Positions 22,584 to 32,401 of a stretch of 64,000 nucleotides of DNA are shown here, piece after piece. The notes under the pieces are model-generated. The model was given only the letters and a program-made list of their open reading frames with translations, was not told the DNA's origin and searched no databases. Source of the DNA: Eukaryota sp. TZLM1-RC (taxonomy: Eukaryota > Metamonada: BaSk clade); NCBI GenBank assembly GCA_040285825.1, contig JAUPSS010000007.1, positions 3,052,469-3,116,468 on the forward strand, read 5' to 3'. Made by a program: the position numbers and the translations under genes. Position 1 is the first letter of the stretch. Each line of letters begins with the position of its first letter.

Positions 22584-23462
22584 ATGAATGCAGCAGAAGA
22601 CTATCACCCGTGCCTAGTACTGATGATGGACGAAACCATGGTACCCTGGATTCCAGTAAAGGGAAAAACTTATGCTCCAAAAGGTCAGAAAAAAATCAGT
22701 ATTCAAGGATTAGGTGATAAAAGAGGCAACACAGCAACACTTACAATTTCGAAAGCTGGAGATTTGCTGCCATTACAATTGATTTGGGAAGGTAAAACAC
22801 AAGTCAGTGTTCCAAATTATGAATGGCCCAGTGAAGTAATTCACTCTTTATCACCAAGAAATGAGGGTGTATCAAAAGCTGCTGTTACAAAGTGGCAAAA
22901 TGGACATAGTATTGTCGAGTATTTGAGATATGTAGTAGGGAATTATTTGAAACGAATCAGAGCTGAACTTAAGGAAGGGTTTGAACTTGCAGGAGTACCA
23001 ATGGGCGAACGTGCTTTGATGATTTGGGATCACCATCATTCTCATAAATGTGAAAACGCTGTCCAAGTTTGCCAGGAGCTAAATATTGATCCTATTATGA
23101 TTCCTGAAAGATCAACCGATCTCTTTTGTGTTCTTGACATTTCTATAAACAAAGAATTTAAGGCCAATTTAAAGGGCAGTTTCGCAGACTATTGTGCTGA
23201 ACACGTTCAAGATGCATTGTCAAAGGGAGTACCTGCAGAATGCATCAAGATGAAGTTGACCAAAGGAGCTTTGAATCACCATTTCGGAAGATGGATCATG
23301 ACTGCTTTTCGTTTCGTTGAAACAAATGCGTCTCAATGGATCGCGTCAGGATGGGAAAAGGTCGTTAAAAACATCTCCACTTGTCTAGAATATGAAGCAG
23401 GTGATATCATAGAAATCAGATCAGATTTGTCTGATATTGAGTCAGAGTATGAATGGTTGTAG
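22584..23462 (+). CDS. DDE superfamily transposase (pogo/Tigger-like), N-terminally truncated
   Basis: 292 codons from ATG 22584 to TAG 23462. DDE_1-type catalytic core: first Asp in LMMDETMVPW (residues 14-17), second in ALMIWDHHHSHK (about residue 150), third in the DxxINKxFK position of CVLDISINKEFKANL (about residue 185). Such enzymes cut and paste DNA transposons. The N-terminal helix-turn-helix DNA-binding domain is absent: the frame is closed by a TGA just upstream, and 22410-22583 shows no domain. The core is intact with an acidic C-terminus (SDLSDIESEYEWL). It may be a 5'-damaged element or a captured gene; terminal inverted repeats were not found. Confidence 0.8.
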   Translation: MNAAEDYHPCLVLMMDETMVPWIPVKGKTYAPKGQKKISIQGLGDKRGNTATLTISKAGDLLPLQLIWEGKTQVSVPNYEWPSEVIHSLSPRNEGVSKAAVTKWQNGHSIVEYLRYVVGNYLKRIRAELKEGFELAGVPMGERALMIWDHHHSHKCENAVQVCQELNIDPIMIPERSTDLFCVLDISINKEFKANLKGSFADYCAEHVQDALSKGVPAECIKMKLTKGALNHHFGRWIMTAFRFVETNASQWIASGWEKVVKNISTCLEYEAGDIIEIRSDLSDIESEYEWL

Positions 23463-23647
23463 TTTGGTTTAACCTTCACTTATAAATGTTTGTCTTTAAA
23501 ATTTGCACACGTGTTACCAAAAAGTGCACACGTGTAAACACTGTTTAAAAATAAGTGGGAATTTTTAAATTGGGAATTTTTCAAAAAATTCCCAAAATTC
23601 CCACTATTTTTTGAACCAATTCTAACCAATATACTTTAAAAGAAATG
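23463..23647. repeat. Palindromic intergenic DNA: two ACACGTGT sites and an imperfect hairpin
   Basis: ACACGTGT occurs at 23507-23514 and 23528-23535, 21 bp apart. At 23555-23604, GTGGGAATTTT and GGGAATTTTT face AAAAAATTCCC and AAATTCCCAC, giving a long imperfect hairpin. This lies between the transposase stop and the tRNA gene. It could be a transposon terminus or a regulatory element. Confidence 0.6.
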
Positions 23648-23719
23648 GGAGTTGTAGCTTAGGGGTAGAGCGGCTGATTGCAGATCAGCAGGTCACGTGT
23701 TCAAATCACGTCAACTCCT
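23648..23719 (+). tRNA. tRNA-Cys (GCA)
   Basis: 72 nt without intron. Acceptor arms GGAGTTG and CAACTCC pair over 7 bp. The anticodon stem GCTGA/TCAGC holds the loop TTGCAGA with anticodon GCA. The T arm ACGTG/CACGT encloses TTCAAAT. The discriminator base is T at 23719, as expected for tRNA-Cys. CCA is not encoded. Confidence 0.95.
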
Positions 23720-24018
23720 TTTTATTTTCCATCACAGAACACACTGCTGTTTCTGTGTGTACAATGTTATGCACAAGAACAACTGTGGTTCACCTTGAAA
23801 ATAGCAGCCATTGTGATTTTTTTTCAATTGCCGTCTCTTGTGTTATTTTTCATTGGCGGTCTGTTCCTGTGCTTGGAGTTATGGATATTGTATGTCATCA
23901 TTAATGACTTGCTGTACCTATATTTTGAAAATTTTATAGACCAGTAAAAATTGACTAGACATTTAAAATTTAAATAGATTTAAACCAAACCCAAATTGTT
24001 TTGATAAAAATAAATTAG
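23720..24018. other. Intergenic, no gene recognised
   Basis: AT-rich DNA between the tRNA and the F1 insertion site. Open frames here read as low-complexity hydrophobic sequence without family signal. A T-run (TTTTTATTTT) just after the tRNA at 23719 fits a Pol III terminator. Confidence 0.5.
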
Positions 24019-24029
24019 ATTTTCTACAT

Positions 24030-26477
24030 TTTTTCCTTATGAAGACCCTATAATGGATCAAAATTTTTACGGCACATACTGGGAAAATTATCCATTGATG
24101 CCATCAGAAGTTTTTTCGGTTATCAAAAAGAGACCTCGTGGTAAGTCTGCCGGACTTTCTGGTATTACTATTGATCATGTAAAAGCCGCGATTATTTCTT
24201 CAGAAGATTGCCTTGGTTTATTGACCAAATTTTTCAACCAAATATTATCTGGTCAACGCAAATACCCAGAAGAATTAAGAAGTTCTCGTTTGACTGCACT
24301 TGTCAAAAATTCAAAAATGGATGTTCGTCCTATTGCAGTCTCTGAGAGCTTACACAATATTTTTTCTGCGTGTTGCTTAAGCAGGTTCAATGAAAAAGCT
24401 GAAAAGATTTTATTACCCTTTCAATATGGTATAAATACTACAGATGGAGTCTCTTCAGCGATTTTTGCTACTGATGTCTTATTTCGTCAAAATGAATCCA
24501 ATGTTTGCATGTCATTGGATTTTAGTGATGCTTTCAATTCACTAAGTCGTCGCAGTATCCATGGTGCTCTATTGCAATATATGCCGGAATTAATACCATA
24601 TTTTCAATCAACATATTGCACATATTCTAATTTACATTTTGGTAACAACATTTTGAGTTCATCAAGTGGCGTAAAGCAAGGAGATCCGTTAGGACCTCTT
24701 TTGTTTTGTTTGGCCATTCATCCTATTCTACTGCAAATTCAAGAGATGTTTCCTTCACTAAAAATGGTTGCATATATGGATGATGTTGTGCTTATTGGTG
24801 ATTTAAATATTGTGAAAAAAGCAACAGTATGTTTTAAAGAATTATTTACCAAAATTGGTCTCCGACTTAATTTACTTAAATGTGTTTTGTTATCGAATTC
24901 TCCAGTTTCCACAATAATTGATGATATTGAAATTCAAGCCAAATTATATTCAATTGATGCTATTCGTCATCTGGGTTCGTTTTTAGGAAATAATGATGAA
25001 ATTACCAAAGAATTGTTTGAAAAGTTGAACTCAATTTCTAACAAAATTGACCGAATGATGAATTTAGATATAAAAAAACACATCAAATTTACCATTATAA
25101 GACTGTGTTTTAGTTCCAATTTTAATCATATATTTCGATCTGCAAATCCTCTCGTCACTAGACCTTTGGCTCAAAAGTTTAATGAGTTACGTGCAAAAGT
25201 TCTGTCTCAATTACTGGGATGTAAAATGTTTCAAATTCCAGATCATGCTTACCTTAGTCCACATTATGGTGGTTTAGGGTGGACGAAGGCTTCTATTCTT
25301 ACCTCGTGTGCTTTTGTTGGTGGATGCAGAAATGCAATCTTTGAGTTTTCCGAAAGATTTGCAGATTGGGAAGATTTATTGATGACAACGCAAAGTTCCA
25401 CTGTTTTTGCATTAAATGAAGAAATTTCAAGAATTGATGTAGAAAAATGGGGTCGATGTTTTCCCCAATCATTCAATGGCAATATTCCAGAAAAATATGT
25501 TTTAAATTTGAAGTACACTCTTCGAACATTACAGAAAAGATTGACTGGAATGTATGAAAAAGATCTTTATAATAATATTTGCAGCTCGCCTGTTTTAAAT
25601 CAAGATCTTCACTCATTGTTATTGGAAAAGGGTGTTTGTGAAAACAAGGCGTCAGATTCTTCACTTTTTGTAACCATTGTACCACGAAGATTTGGATTGT
25701 GTGCCACTAATGAAGCATTTGTAACAAAAATGAGATTATATTTGAACATTCCCATTAACCAATTATTATCAAAAGAAAAATGTATTTGTTCGAATTCTCC
25801 TCAACTCACTTTGCGCCATGCTCTAAATTGCTCTAAATTGATAACTTATCGTTCTTCATTACATGATGCTGTTAGAGACACTGTTTTCAATATGGCACAA
25901 ACTGCAAGGATATCGTGTATCAAAGAGCCCCTGCTGAAGGAAACACTTTCTCTGAATAATTTTGGTTCTGATGATAGAGGTGATGTATACTGTGATTGGA
26001 TTGATAATTCTGAAGCTATTGTTGACTTTGTCTCATGTAATGTTGCAAACGATACTTTGGTTCACAGAAAAAAAACTTATTCCTGTGGCTGCTCTGGATT
26101 TTAAAGCAAAAGAAAAACATAGAAAATATGATAAAGAAATTGAAAATGCAAATGTCGATAGAAATACACAGCTGGTTTTTATTGCTTTCCCATTTTCGAT
26201 AAATGGAAGATTATCAGTTGAAGCAGAAACTTTTTTGGATGACTTCCAAAAAATGGTGAAAGAAAAAACAATGAAAAGATTTGATATTTTTTTATGGCGT
26301 TCACGGATTCAATTTGCCATTATTAATAGATTACCGCGGTTTTTCAATCGAATTAGAGAAGCTTTAGCTAGACAGCAAGCAAATCAAGATTTTGTAGAGG
26401 AAATCTTGGTTTAATGATAGTCGTCCCATTAGTTATGATTTAATTTAATCAAGTGTGCAAATTCAATAAATATGATA
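24030..26477 (+). mobile_element. Family F1 retrotransposon, longest copy, with 11-bp target-site duplication
   Basis: Bounded by ATTTTCTACAT at 24019-24029 and 26478-26488. ORF 24053-26104 encodes 683 residues: reverse transcriptase with VRPIAVSESL (91-100), FQYGINTTDG, catalytic Asp156 in SLDFSDAF, GVKQGDPLGP (206-215) and YMDD (241-244). Then the thumb and linker (PHYGGLGWTKASIL), the C577-x-C579...H589-x3-C593 finger and the endonuclease start (DDRGDVYCDWID, AIVDFVSC). One extra A in an A-run at about 26070 shifts the frame. The rest of the endonuclease (KEKHRKYDKEIE to QDFVEEILV) continues to 26414. The 3' UTR ends CAATAAAT plus ATGATA. 5' truncation removed the N-terminal zinc domains. 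Confidence 0.96.
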
Positions 26478-26614
26478 ATTTTCTACATGCTCAGCCCAAT
26501 TCCCTCTGGTATTGCATATATGGAACATGTATTACTAACAAAATAGTATAAAATCAAGGTCGACAAAGATTCAAAAAAAAATTCATCCATCATTCGAATC
26601 ACTCATTGAACTTA

Positions 26615-27322
26615 ATGAACAACCAGATTGATGATACAACAGTTTTTCTCAAGACTCAACTCTCTACGTATCAACACATGAATGACCTTATTCATCATGC
26701 TCTTACTCTATCCAACAGTTTTCAATCCTATATTTCTAATCAGCAACAATTTGTACATGCCTTTGATTCATGTGTTAATGATCAATCACTCAAAAAATGC
26801 ATCTCTTCGCTTGACAAATATGTTTCCCACTCCAAACAATCTTCAGAGCTAGTGACCAGAAGGTTCCAGGAACAAGTGGTCGGGCCTCTAAAGTCTCTTG
26901 TTTCTGATCTCCAGTCCGTCAAGAAAAAATGTCAACACAGGGAAGCTGCTTATAGGGAAGCACATAGAAAAGAGCAATCGTTCAACAGACACAAATCCAA
27001 AAAGCATTCCACCAAAGTAGAAACCTTAGCAGAAGAGTGTACACTGGTGAACAAGAGAGCGGGAGATATCCATCTAGATACGATTAAAGTATATTGTAAA
27101 TTTGAAAACGAACGAGTAAATGCAATCCGTAATGTTTTATTGAATCATGTACACATGCATATGTCTTTTCATGCAAGCTGTTTGCAGGAATTGTCAAAGT
27201 TATTTGGCGAGGTAAAGAAAGTGGATTTGGAAAAGGATTTTTTGAATAAATGTGCTCAATTCATTGAGAAACCTGAAACCAAAACTGAAATTCAATACAC
27301 AAGTGATGAAGATTCAGATTGA
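26615..27322 (+). CDS. BAR-like coiled-coil protein
   Basis: About 235 aa from ATG 26615 (upstream frame starts only with TTG) to TGA. Almost entirely helical, with heptad-like stretches at residues 1-110 and 165-225. The central part VVGPLKSLVSDLQSVKKKCQ, then AYREAHRKEQSFNR, resembles the membrane-curving BAR fold of arfaptin/FAM92 type. The tail is acidic (YTSDEDSD). Such proteins dimerise and bind or bend membranes. The match is based on pattern, so an unrelated coiled coil is possible. It starts 126 bp after the F1 duplication, so that insertion is in its promoter region. No introns. Confidence 0.6.
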   Translation: MNNQIDDTTVFLKTQLSTYQHMNDLIHHALTLSNSFQSYISNQQQFVHAFDSCVNDQSLKKCISSLDKYVSHSKQSSELVTRRFQEQVVGPLKSLVSDLQSVKKKCQHREAAYREAHRKEQSFNRHKSKKHSTKVETLAEECTLVNKRAGDIHLDTIKVYCKFENERVNAIRNVLLNHVHMHMSFHASCLQELSKLFGEVKKVDLEKDFLNKCAQFIEKPETKTEIQYTSDEDSD

Positions 27323-28396
27323 TTATCGCCACGTAATCAGCCACGTCATCAGTTTTGCCGCGTAAGCTTGACAAGTTGCTACGAAAGGCTTGTCAAGTGA
27401 CTGCCTTGGTTTAAGACGAGATGATTTTCTATTATCAGTAATTTTGGTTGATGTACCATTAGTTTACTAGTTTGTGCTAATTTAATTTTAATTAAGTTCA
27501 TAATTATGAGGGAATAATATTCAGACTTTTTAACAATTTCTTTTTCTTTTTTTTTCTTTTTCTTCAACAGAACACATCAGTTAACAAATAAGATACAATT
27601 GATTCAGCTGATTCAGCAGTGTTTAATCTAAAAAGTTCATTAATTGTAATTAATTGTGATTAATTAGAATGTTCAATTTAATCTAATTTTATCAAGTGTT
27701 GTAGTTGCATACAGAATTTGAATTTTCATTATCTTGATTTTTATTTCATGGTCTACATATTCAACACTTCTTCATGGTCATTCAGGATATTTTATCAACA
27801 ATCACATATCATTTTAATCATTTAATTTTTTTAAATTTTAAATTTTCGACCCAAAATGTTTTAGCAATACCAGCTTCTGAACCCAGTGTAGTTCAAAATT
27901 GTTTGATTACAGATCAAATTTCAAAAATTTGGAACACTTCAAAATAATAAACAAAGAAACACAATGGGCTATTGAATTAAATTTTGTTTAAAGCAGCAAT
28001 GTTTAATTCAATCAAATTTAATAATTTGGATGACAAATCTCTGAATGTAAGTTGCTGATAATTTCTACCTTTCACTTTTGAAACAACCCTTAAGTGATGA
28101 CGTGGCAAAGAGTTAAACAGAACTACTGAACGACGCAATCAAGGTGATGAATTTTAGCAAAAGCTTAAAGGTAATTATCATTCTTTTAAATTATTATTGT
28201 TTTTGTTTATAAATTAACTAGTGAGAGATCAATGACTAGCATTTTAAATGTATTTTAAAAGTATTTTTAACAGTATTTTTAAATGTATTTCGCAAGGTAC
28301 AAGTATGAGAAAATAATGAGACATTTTGGTTACCCTGTTTACTTAATGAAGCATTTACTTCAAAAAAAACTATAATTATATAGGTGAAATGATAAA
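27323..28396. other. Long AT-rich intergenic region, no gene recognised
   Basis: Over 1 kb of AT-rich DNA with homopolymer tracts (T-runs near 27540) and short repeats (TTAATTGTGATTAATTAG near 27650, repeated AGTATTTTTAA near 28260). Just after the BAR-like gene is a GC-richer stretch with repeats of CCACGT and CTTGTCAAG/CTTGACAAG (27330-27400). No coding signal. Confidence 0.5.
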
Positions 28397-28811
28397 ATGT
28401 GGAATCTTTACAAGAAAATTGATTCTCAATTAGACGAAAAAGTCATGTGAGAAAGAAGAATCAAAGATTAAATAGATTCAACCGACAAGAGGATAAGAAA
28501 ACGAATTTCAAAGCTCTTGGAAAAGGATGAATTGGGAATTAATGAAGTTCAACAAGTGGTTTTATGTGTTTTAAGGCAGTGTAACTAATGCCAAACATTC
28601 TGGAATGTTTGCACAAGACTAATGAATGGAAGAGAGATCCGAGGTGTTCAAGAGACAACAGTCTCAAACCAATGTTATTGAACCGACTGGTGAAAACCTG
28701 AAAGATGTTAGAAAGGGTTCTGAAGGTGATGATACACCAATGAATCTGATTCAACCTGACCTCCATACATTGTCACGAGTAGTGAAAGGGAATGTGGAGA
28801 AACAATCTTAA
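28397..28811 (+). CDS. Possible small multi-exon gene, uncertain
   Basis: ATG 28397 opens MWNLYKKIDSQLDEKV and meets GTGAGA at about 28448. An intron to the AG after CGACAAGAG would join it to a helical stretch ISKLLEKDELGINEVQQVVL. Further on, 28626-28811 is open (SEVFKRQQSQTNVIEPTGEN, ending in a TAA). The exons cannot be joined confidently. It may be a small real gene, or a relic. No domain recognised. Confidence 0.25.
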
Positions 28812-28869
28812 GCTATGAGTTACTGAAACTATCAAAAATAATTCAATCGATCATTATCTTGAGCACTCT

Positions 28870-31056
28870 ATGAGGAATGTTGTTTTACTCGTCCTGGCTT
28901 GTGTTGCCATCGCGGCAGCACAGCCTTATATGAAGCTTAAAGTAGGCCACACCTTCCAGTACCGTTTAACAGCTAAAGTTGAGCTTGGTTCCACCTCCGC
29001 TTCAGGCCATGGTTCCAATTTTGGAGGTGTTTTTGTTGTCAAAGTCACCAAAGTCAAAGGTGCTGAAAGCAATGCCGTGTATACCTTGACTGCCAATATA
29101 GAAGGTACTTCGATTCATCACTCAGTTGATTTCAGGCGTCTCCCAAGATGGTTCCCATGCTGATGGTAAACATATCGGCTCTCCAATTGTCTTTGATTGG
29201 AGTGCTGTTGGTCATATTTCCAATATTCGTGCAGATTCTCGTGATCAATCATGGCAGAAGGAGGTTAAGCTTGCCGCTCTTAATTCTCTGTCTGGTACCC
29301 TTGTTCCAGCTGGTAAGAATGTACGTATTAAGGAATCCTCTACTCTTGGTCAGCATTATGTATGTTACTCTATTAACTCTCATTATAGTCCAACTACAAG
29401 GGAAGTCAACAACCTGATCTTTTGGTCAACAAAAAGAACTTCAAGTCCGAGGATGTAATCTCTTTCTCCGATAAATCTCTAAATCCCAAACAGGTAACAC
29501 TCCAGGCTAATGGCTATTCAAAGTTCCACACCGCCGGACATCTTCATGAGACTGAACTTGACATGAACGTTTTGTGGCGTCCAGTTGAATCTCCCCAAAT
29601 CAAAGATCAATTTGATTCCGACATGAAGTCCAGAGGTTTTGTTAGACTTGCTTTCTTGACTCACCATGCTGCTAATGGTGTTTTGCTAATGAAGGACGAT
29701 TCTGTTAATGATTCCTTGATGTCTTTACAAGCTCCTGTTCTTGCTGAACCTGAACCCGAACATCATATACATTATGATTCTCTCTTGGACGCCGCTGTTC
29801 ACCATGTTGAGATTGGCATGGATGACGATGCTGAGGAGGAAGTTGAGGAAAGTCCTCTTGAAATTATCAAAATGTTATTTGAAGGCAGCGAAAAGGAAGA
29901 TTTAACGGTACTTCAACAGGTTGTTGACCTCTCCATTGCTATTTATCCTTCCTTTACTGACATTTTTCATGAAATTTCCCTGCTTGCCAGTGCCCATAAT
30001 CCAGAACTCACTCAGGCTGTTGCTTTTGTTCTTACCGCTGCTAGCTCTGAACAACCTGCTGCATCCATTGCCATCAATAACCTCCTGAAGTCTGAGTCAA
30101 CAGCTGTAGGTTATCTTGTTGCAAGAACTGCCATCCATTCCACCTGCTCAATGGTTGACCAAGCTCTCTTTGAAAGATCCATGGTACCCGACGTTGTTGG
30201 GTCCTACATTAGATATTCTTGGGTCCCTGAAACCAACAACCTTGGAAGAAAAATTCTTGATTTCAATAAGGAGTGGTCTTACACCAAGCGATTTGGTGGA
30301 AAGATTGCTGCTGCTGATATGGGAGTTCACATTGGAGCTAGTAGTAACCTCAACTGCAAGAATCCCACCTTTGACTATGAAGCTTATGCCAGATCTCATG
30401 TTGATTTATCTTTGTTTGGTCAAAGAAAGAACGCTGTTAAAGCTTTTGCTGAGTATGGTAAAAAGGGTGGCGTTCCTTTAGCCAATGCTGCTCATGTTGA
30501 AGTCTTTGGCAAAACCATTTATCATAAAGATTTCCCAACTGCACAATTAGATTGTGGTATTCATACTATTCCAGTCAAGCACTTTGCTCCCGGTGCTAAG
30601 TATTCGACTGTCATTTGGGTATTAGTTCCCATTAAACTTTCCGCTGGTGCCAATCTTAACCTCAAGTTAGACTTGGGATGGAGGGTTTGTGATACTGATC
30701 TCTCTGCAATGGTTCAAGCTATTCCTGCCGCTGGTTTGACTGTTTATGGTAAAGCTGAAGTTAATCTCTTTTTAATCAAGGCTGGAGCCAAAATGGATGC
30801 CAAGTTTAGCATTCGTGCTGTTCCTCAAGCTGAGGCAAGTGGTACTAAATGTGCTATTACTCTCAGTGTTGATCTTATCAATGATCCTCTTAATGTTGAT
30901 TTGAAGGTTTATGTTAAGAAAAAGTCATGCAAGGTAAAGTTCCCATTCAAGTTCAAGTGTAAGTGGAAGAACAAGAAGAACAAGTCTCTTTTACACTGGG
31001 CCCATGGAGCCAAGACTCAACGTGTTTATGAGAAGGTGTTTAGAATTGCAAAGTAG
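28870..31056 (+). CDS. Secreted vitellogenin/lipoprotein-like protein, three exons
   Basis: Predicted CDS: join(28870-29104, 29136-29359, 29389-31056), 708 aa, TAG stop. Introns are 31 bp (GTACTT...TTCAG) and 29 bp (GTATGT...TATAG) and each restores the frame. Residues 1-18 are a clear signal peptide (VVLLVLACVAIAAAQ). The next 200 residues start LKVGHTFQYRLTAKVELG and alternate beta strands with DEL-type linkers, like the N-terminal barrel of the vitellogenin/apolipoprotein B/microsomal transfer family. An acidic linker (DDDAEEEVEE, about residue 290) precedes a helical part (SPLEIIKMLF...) that fits the helical domain of that family. The C-terminal part is beta-rich, ending with Lys/Cys-rich KKKSCKVKFPFKFKCKW. 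A lipid-carrying role is inferred. Confidence 0.65.
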
Positions 31057-31399
31057 TTTGTGTAGTGTTGTCTGTAAAGAAATTATTGTTTTTAATGTGT
31101 TTTAATCTTAATTCTGCTTGTATTGACGAAAATCGTTTGTAAGAATGGTTTTCAAATGTGAACTTTTCATTGCAGAATAATTATTATGAAACAATCAACA
31201 ATAAGCAGAATTGTTTTCATTCTTATCGCATAAAATTGTATCTCACCACTCTTCTCAGTTTCACCATTACATAAATGCACCTCCTAACTGACAAATAAAC
31301 CTTAACATAACCTCACATCCCTTAAAGTAGATCTCAACTTATACCTCTTCAATGCTTCTTACTAGCTCTTGCAGCTGATAAATTTTTTCAATCTTTTAA
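31057..31399. other. 3' flank of the lipoprotein-like gene
   Basis: AT-rich. AATTCTGCTT near 31108 and AAGCAGAATT near 31203 form a 10-bp inverted repeat about 90 bp apart. No gene is seen. Confidence 0.5.
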
Positions 31400-31641
31400 G
31401 CCAGAAATGTCTGAAATGTTGTTCAAACTTTGGATTTTTGAGACGTTCATTGATTGGTTTTCAATAAAATTACAATTAATAAGAAAACCATCAGCACAAT
31501 CAGGAAGAGTGAAAAATGTGAAATATCAGTTTGTGCCGTTTGCAATTTCTCTTTTTTGCAATGTTGGATCTTCAGGGTTACACTTTTTTGAAAATTTCAA
31601 AAAAGTTTTATTAAATAGGTCTAGTAAAACAATGAACTCCA
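31400..31641 (+). mobile_element. Family F3-like endonuclease piece, F1 target
   Basis: Plus-strand fragment reading QSGRVKNVKYQFVPFAISLF, then CNVGSSGLHFFENFKKVLLN and MNSTFWF. It resembles 8985-9110 and 42815-42958. It is cut by the family F1 insertion at 31652, whose target-site duplication CTTTCTGGTT comes from this element. Confidence 0.7.
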
Positions 31642-31651
31642 CTTTCTGGTT

Positions 31652-32391
31652 TTGACCATCCCCATTAACCAACTATTATCAAGAGATAAATGTATTTGTT
31701 CGAATTCACCTCAACTCACTTTGCGCCATGCTCTGAATTGCTCTAAATTGATAACTTATCGTTCTTCATGATGCTGTTAGATACACTGTTTTCAATGTGG
31801 CACAAACTGCAGAAATATCGTGTATCAAAGAGCCCCTGATGAAGGAAACACTTTCTCTCAATTTTGGTTCTGATGATAGAGGTGATGTATAATGTGATTG
31901 GATTGATAATTCTGAAACTATTGTTAACTTTGTCTTATGTAATGTTGCAAATGATACTTTGGTTCACAGAAGAAAACTTAATCCTGTGGCTGCTCAGTAT
32001 TTTAAACCAAAAGAGAAACATAGAAAATATGATAAAGATATTGAAGAGGCTAATGTCGATAGAAATACACAGCTGGTTTTTATTGCTTTCCCATTCCCGA
32101 TAAATGGAAGATTATCAGTTGAAGCAGAAACTTTTTTGAATGACTTCCAAAAAATGGTGCAAGAAAAAACAATGAAAAGATTTGATATATTTTTATGGCG
32201 TTCACGGATTCAATTTGCCATTATTAATAGATTACCACGGTTTTTCAATCGAATAAGAGAAGCTTTAGCTAGACAGCAAGCAGATCAAGATTTTGTAGAG
32301 AAAATCTTGGTTCAATGATAGTTGTTCCATTAGTTATGAGTTAATTTAATTAAGTGTGCAAATTCAATAAATCCAAATTTGCTTTCTGGTT
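31652..32391 (+). mobile_element. Family F1 retrotransposon, 5'-truncated, with 10-bp target-site duplication
   Basis: CTTTCTGGTT at 31642-31651 and 32392-32401 flanks it. It begins just before the CICSNSPQLTLRHALNCSK finger and covers the endonuclease to DFVEKILVQ (stop at 32318). The 3' UTR ends CAATAAAT plus CCAAATTTG. Small deletions and a TAA (at about 31889, where other copies have TAC) break the first half; the second half (31959-32318) is open. Confidence 0.93.
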
Positions 32392-32401
32392 AAATTTTTT
32401 T

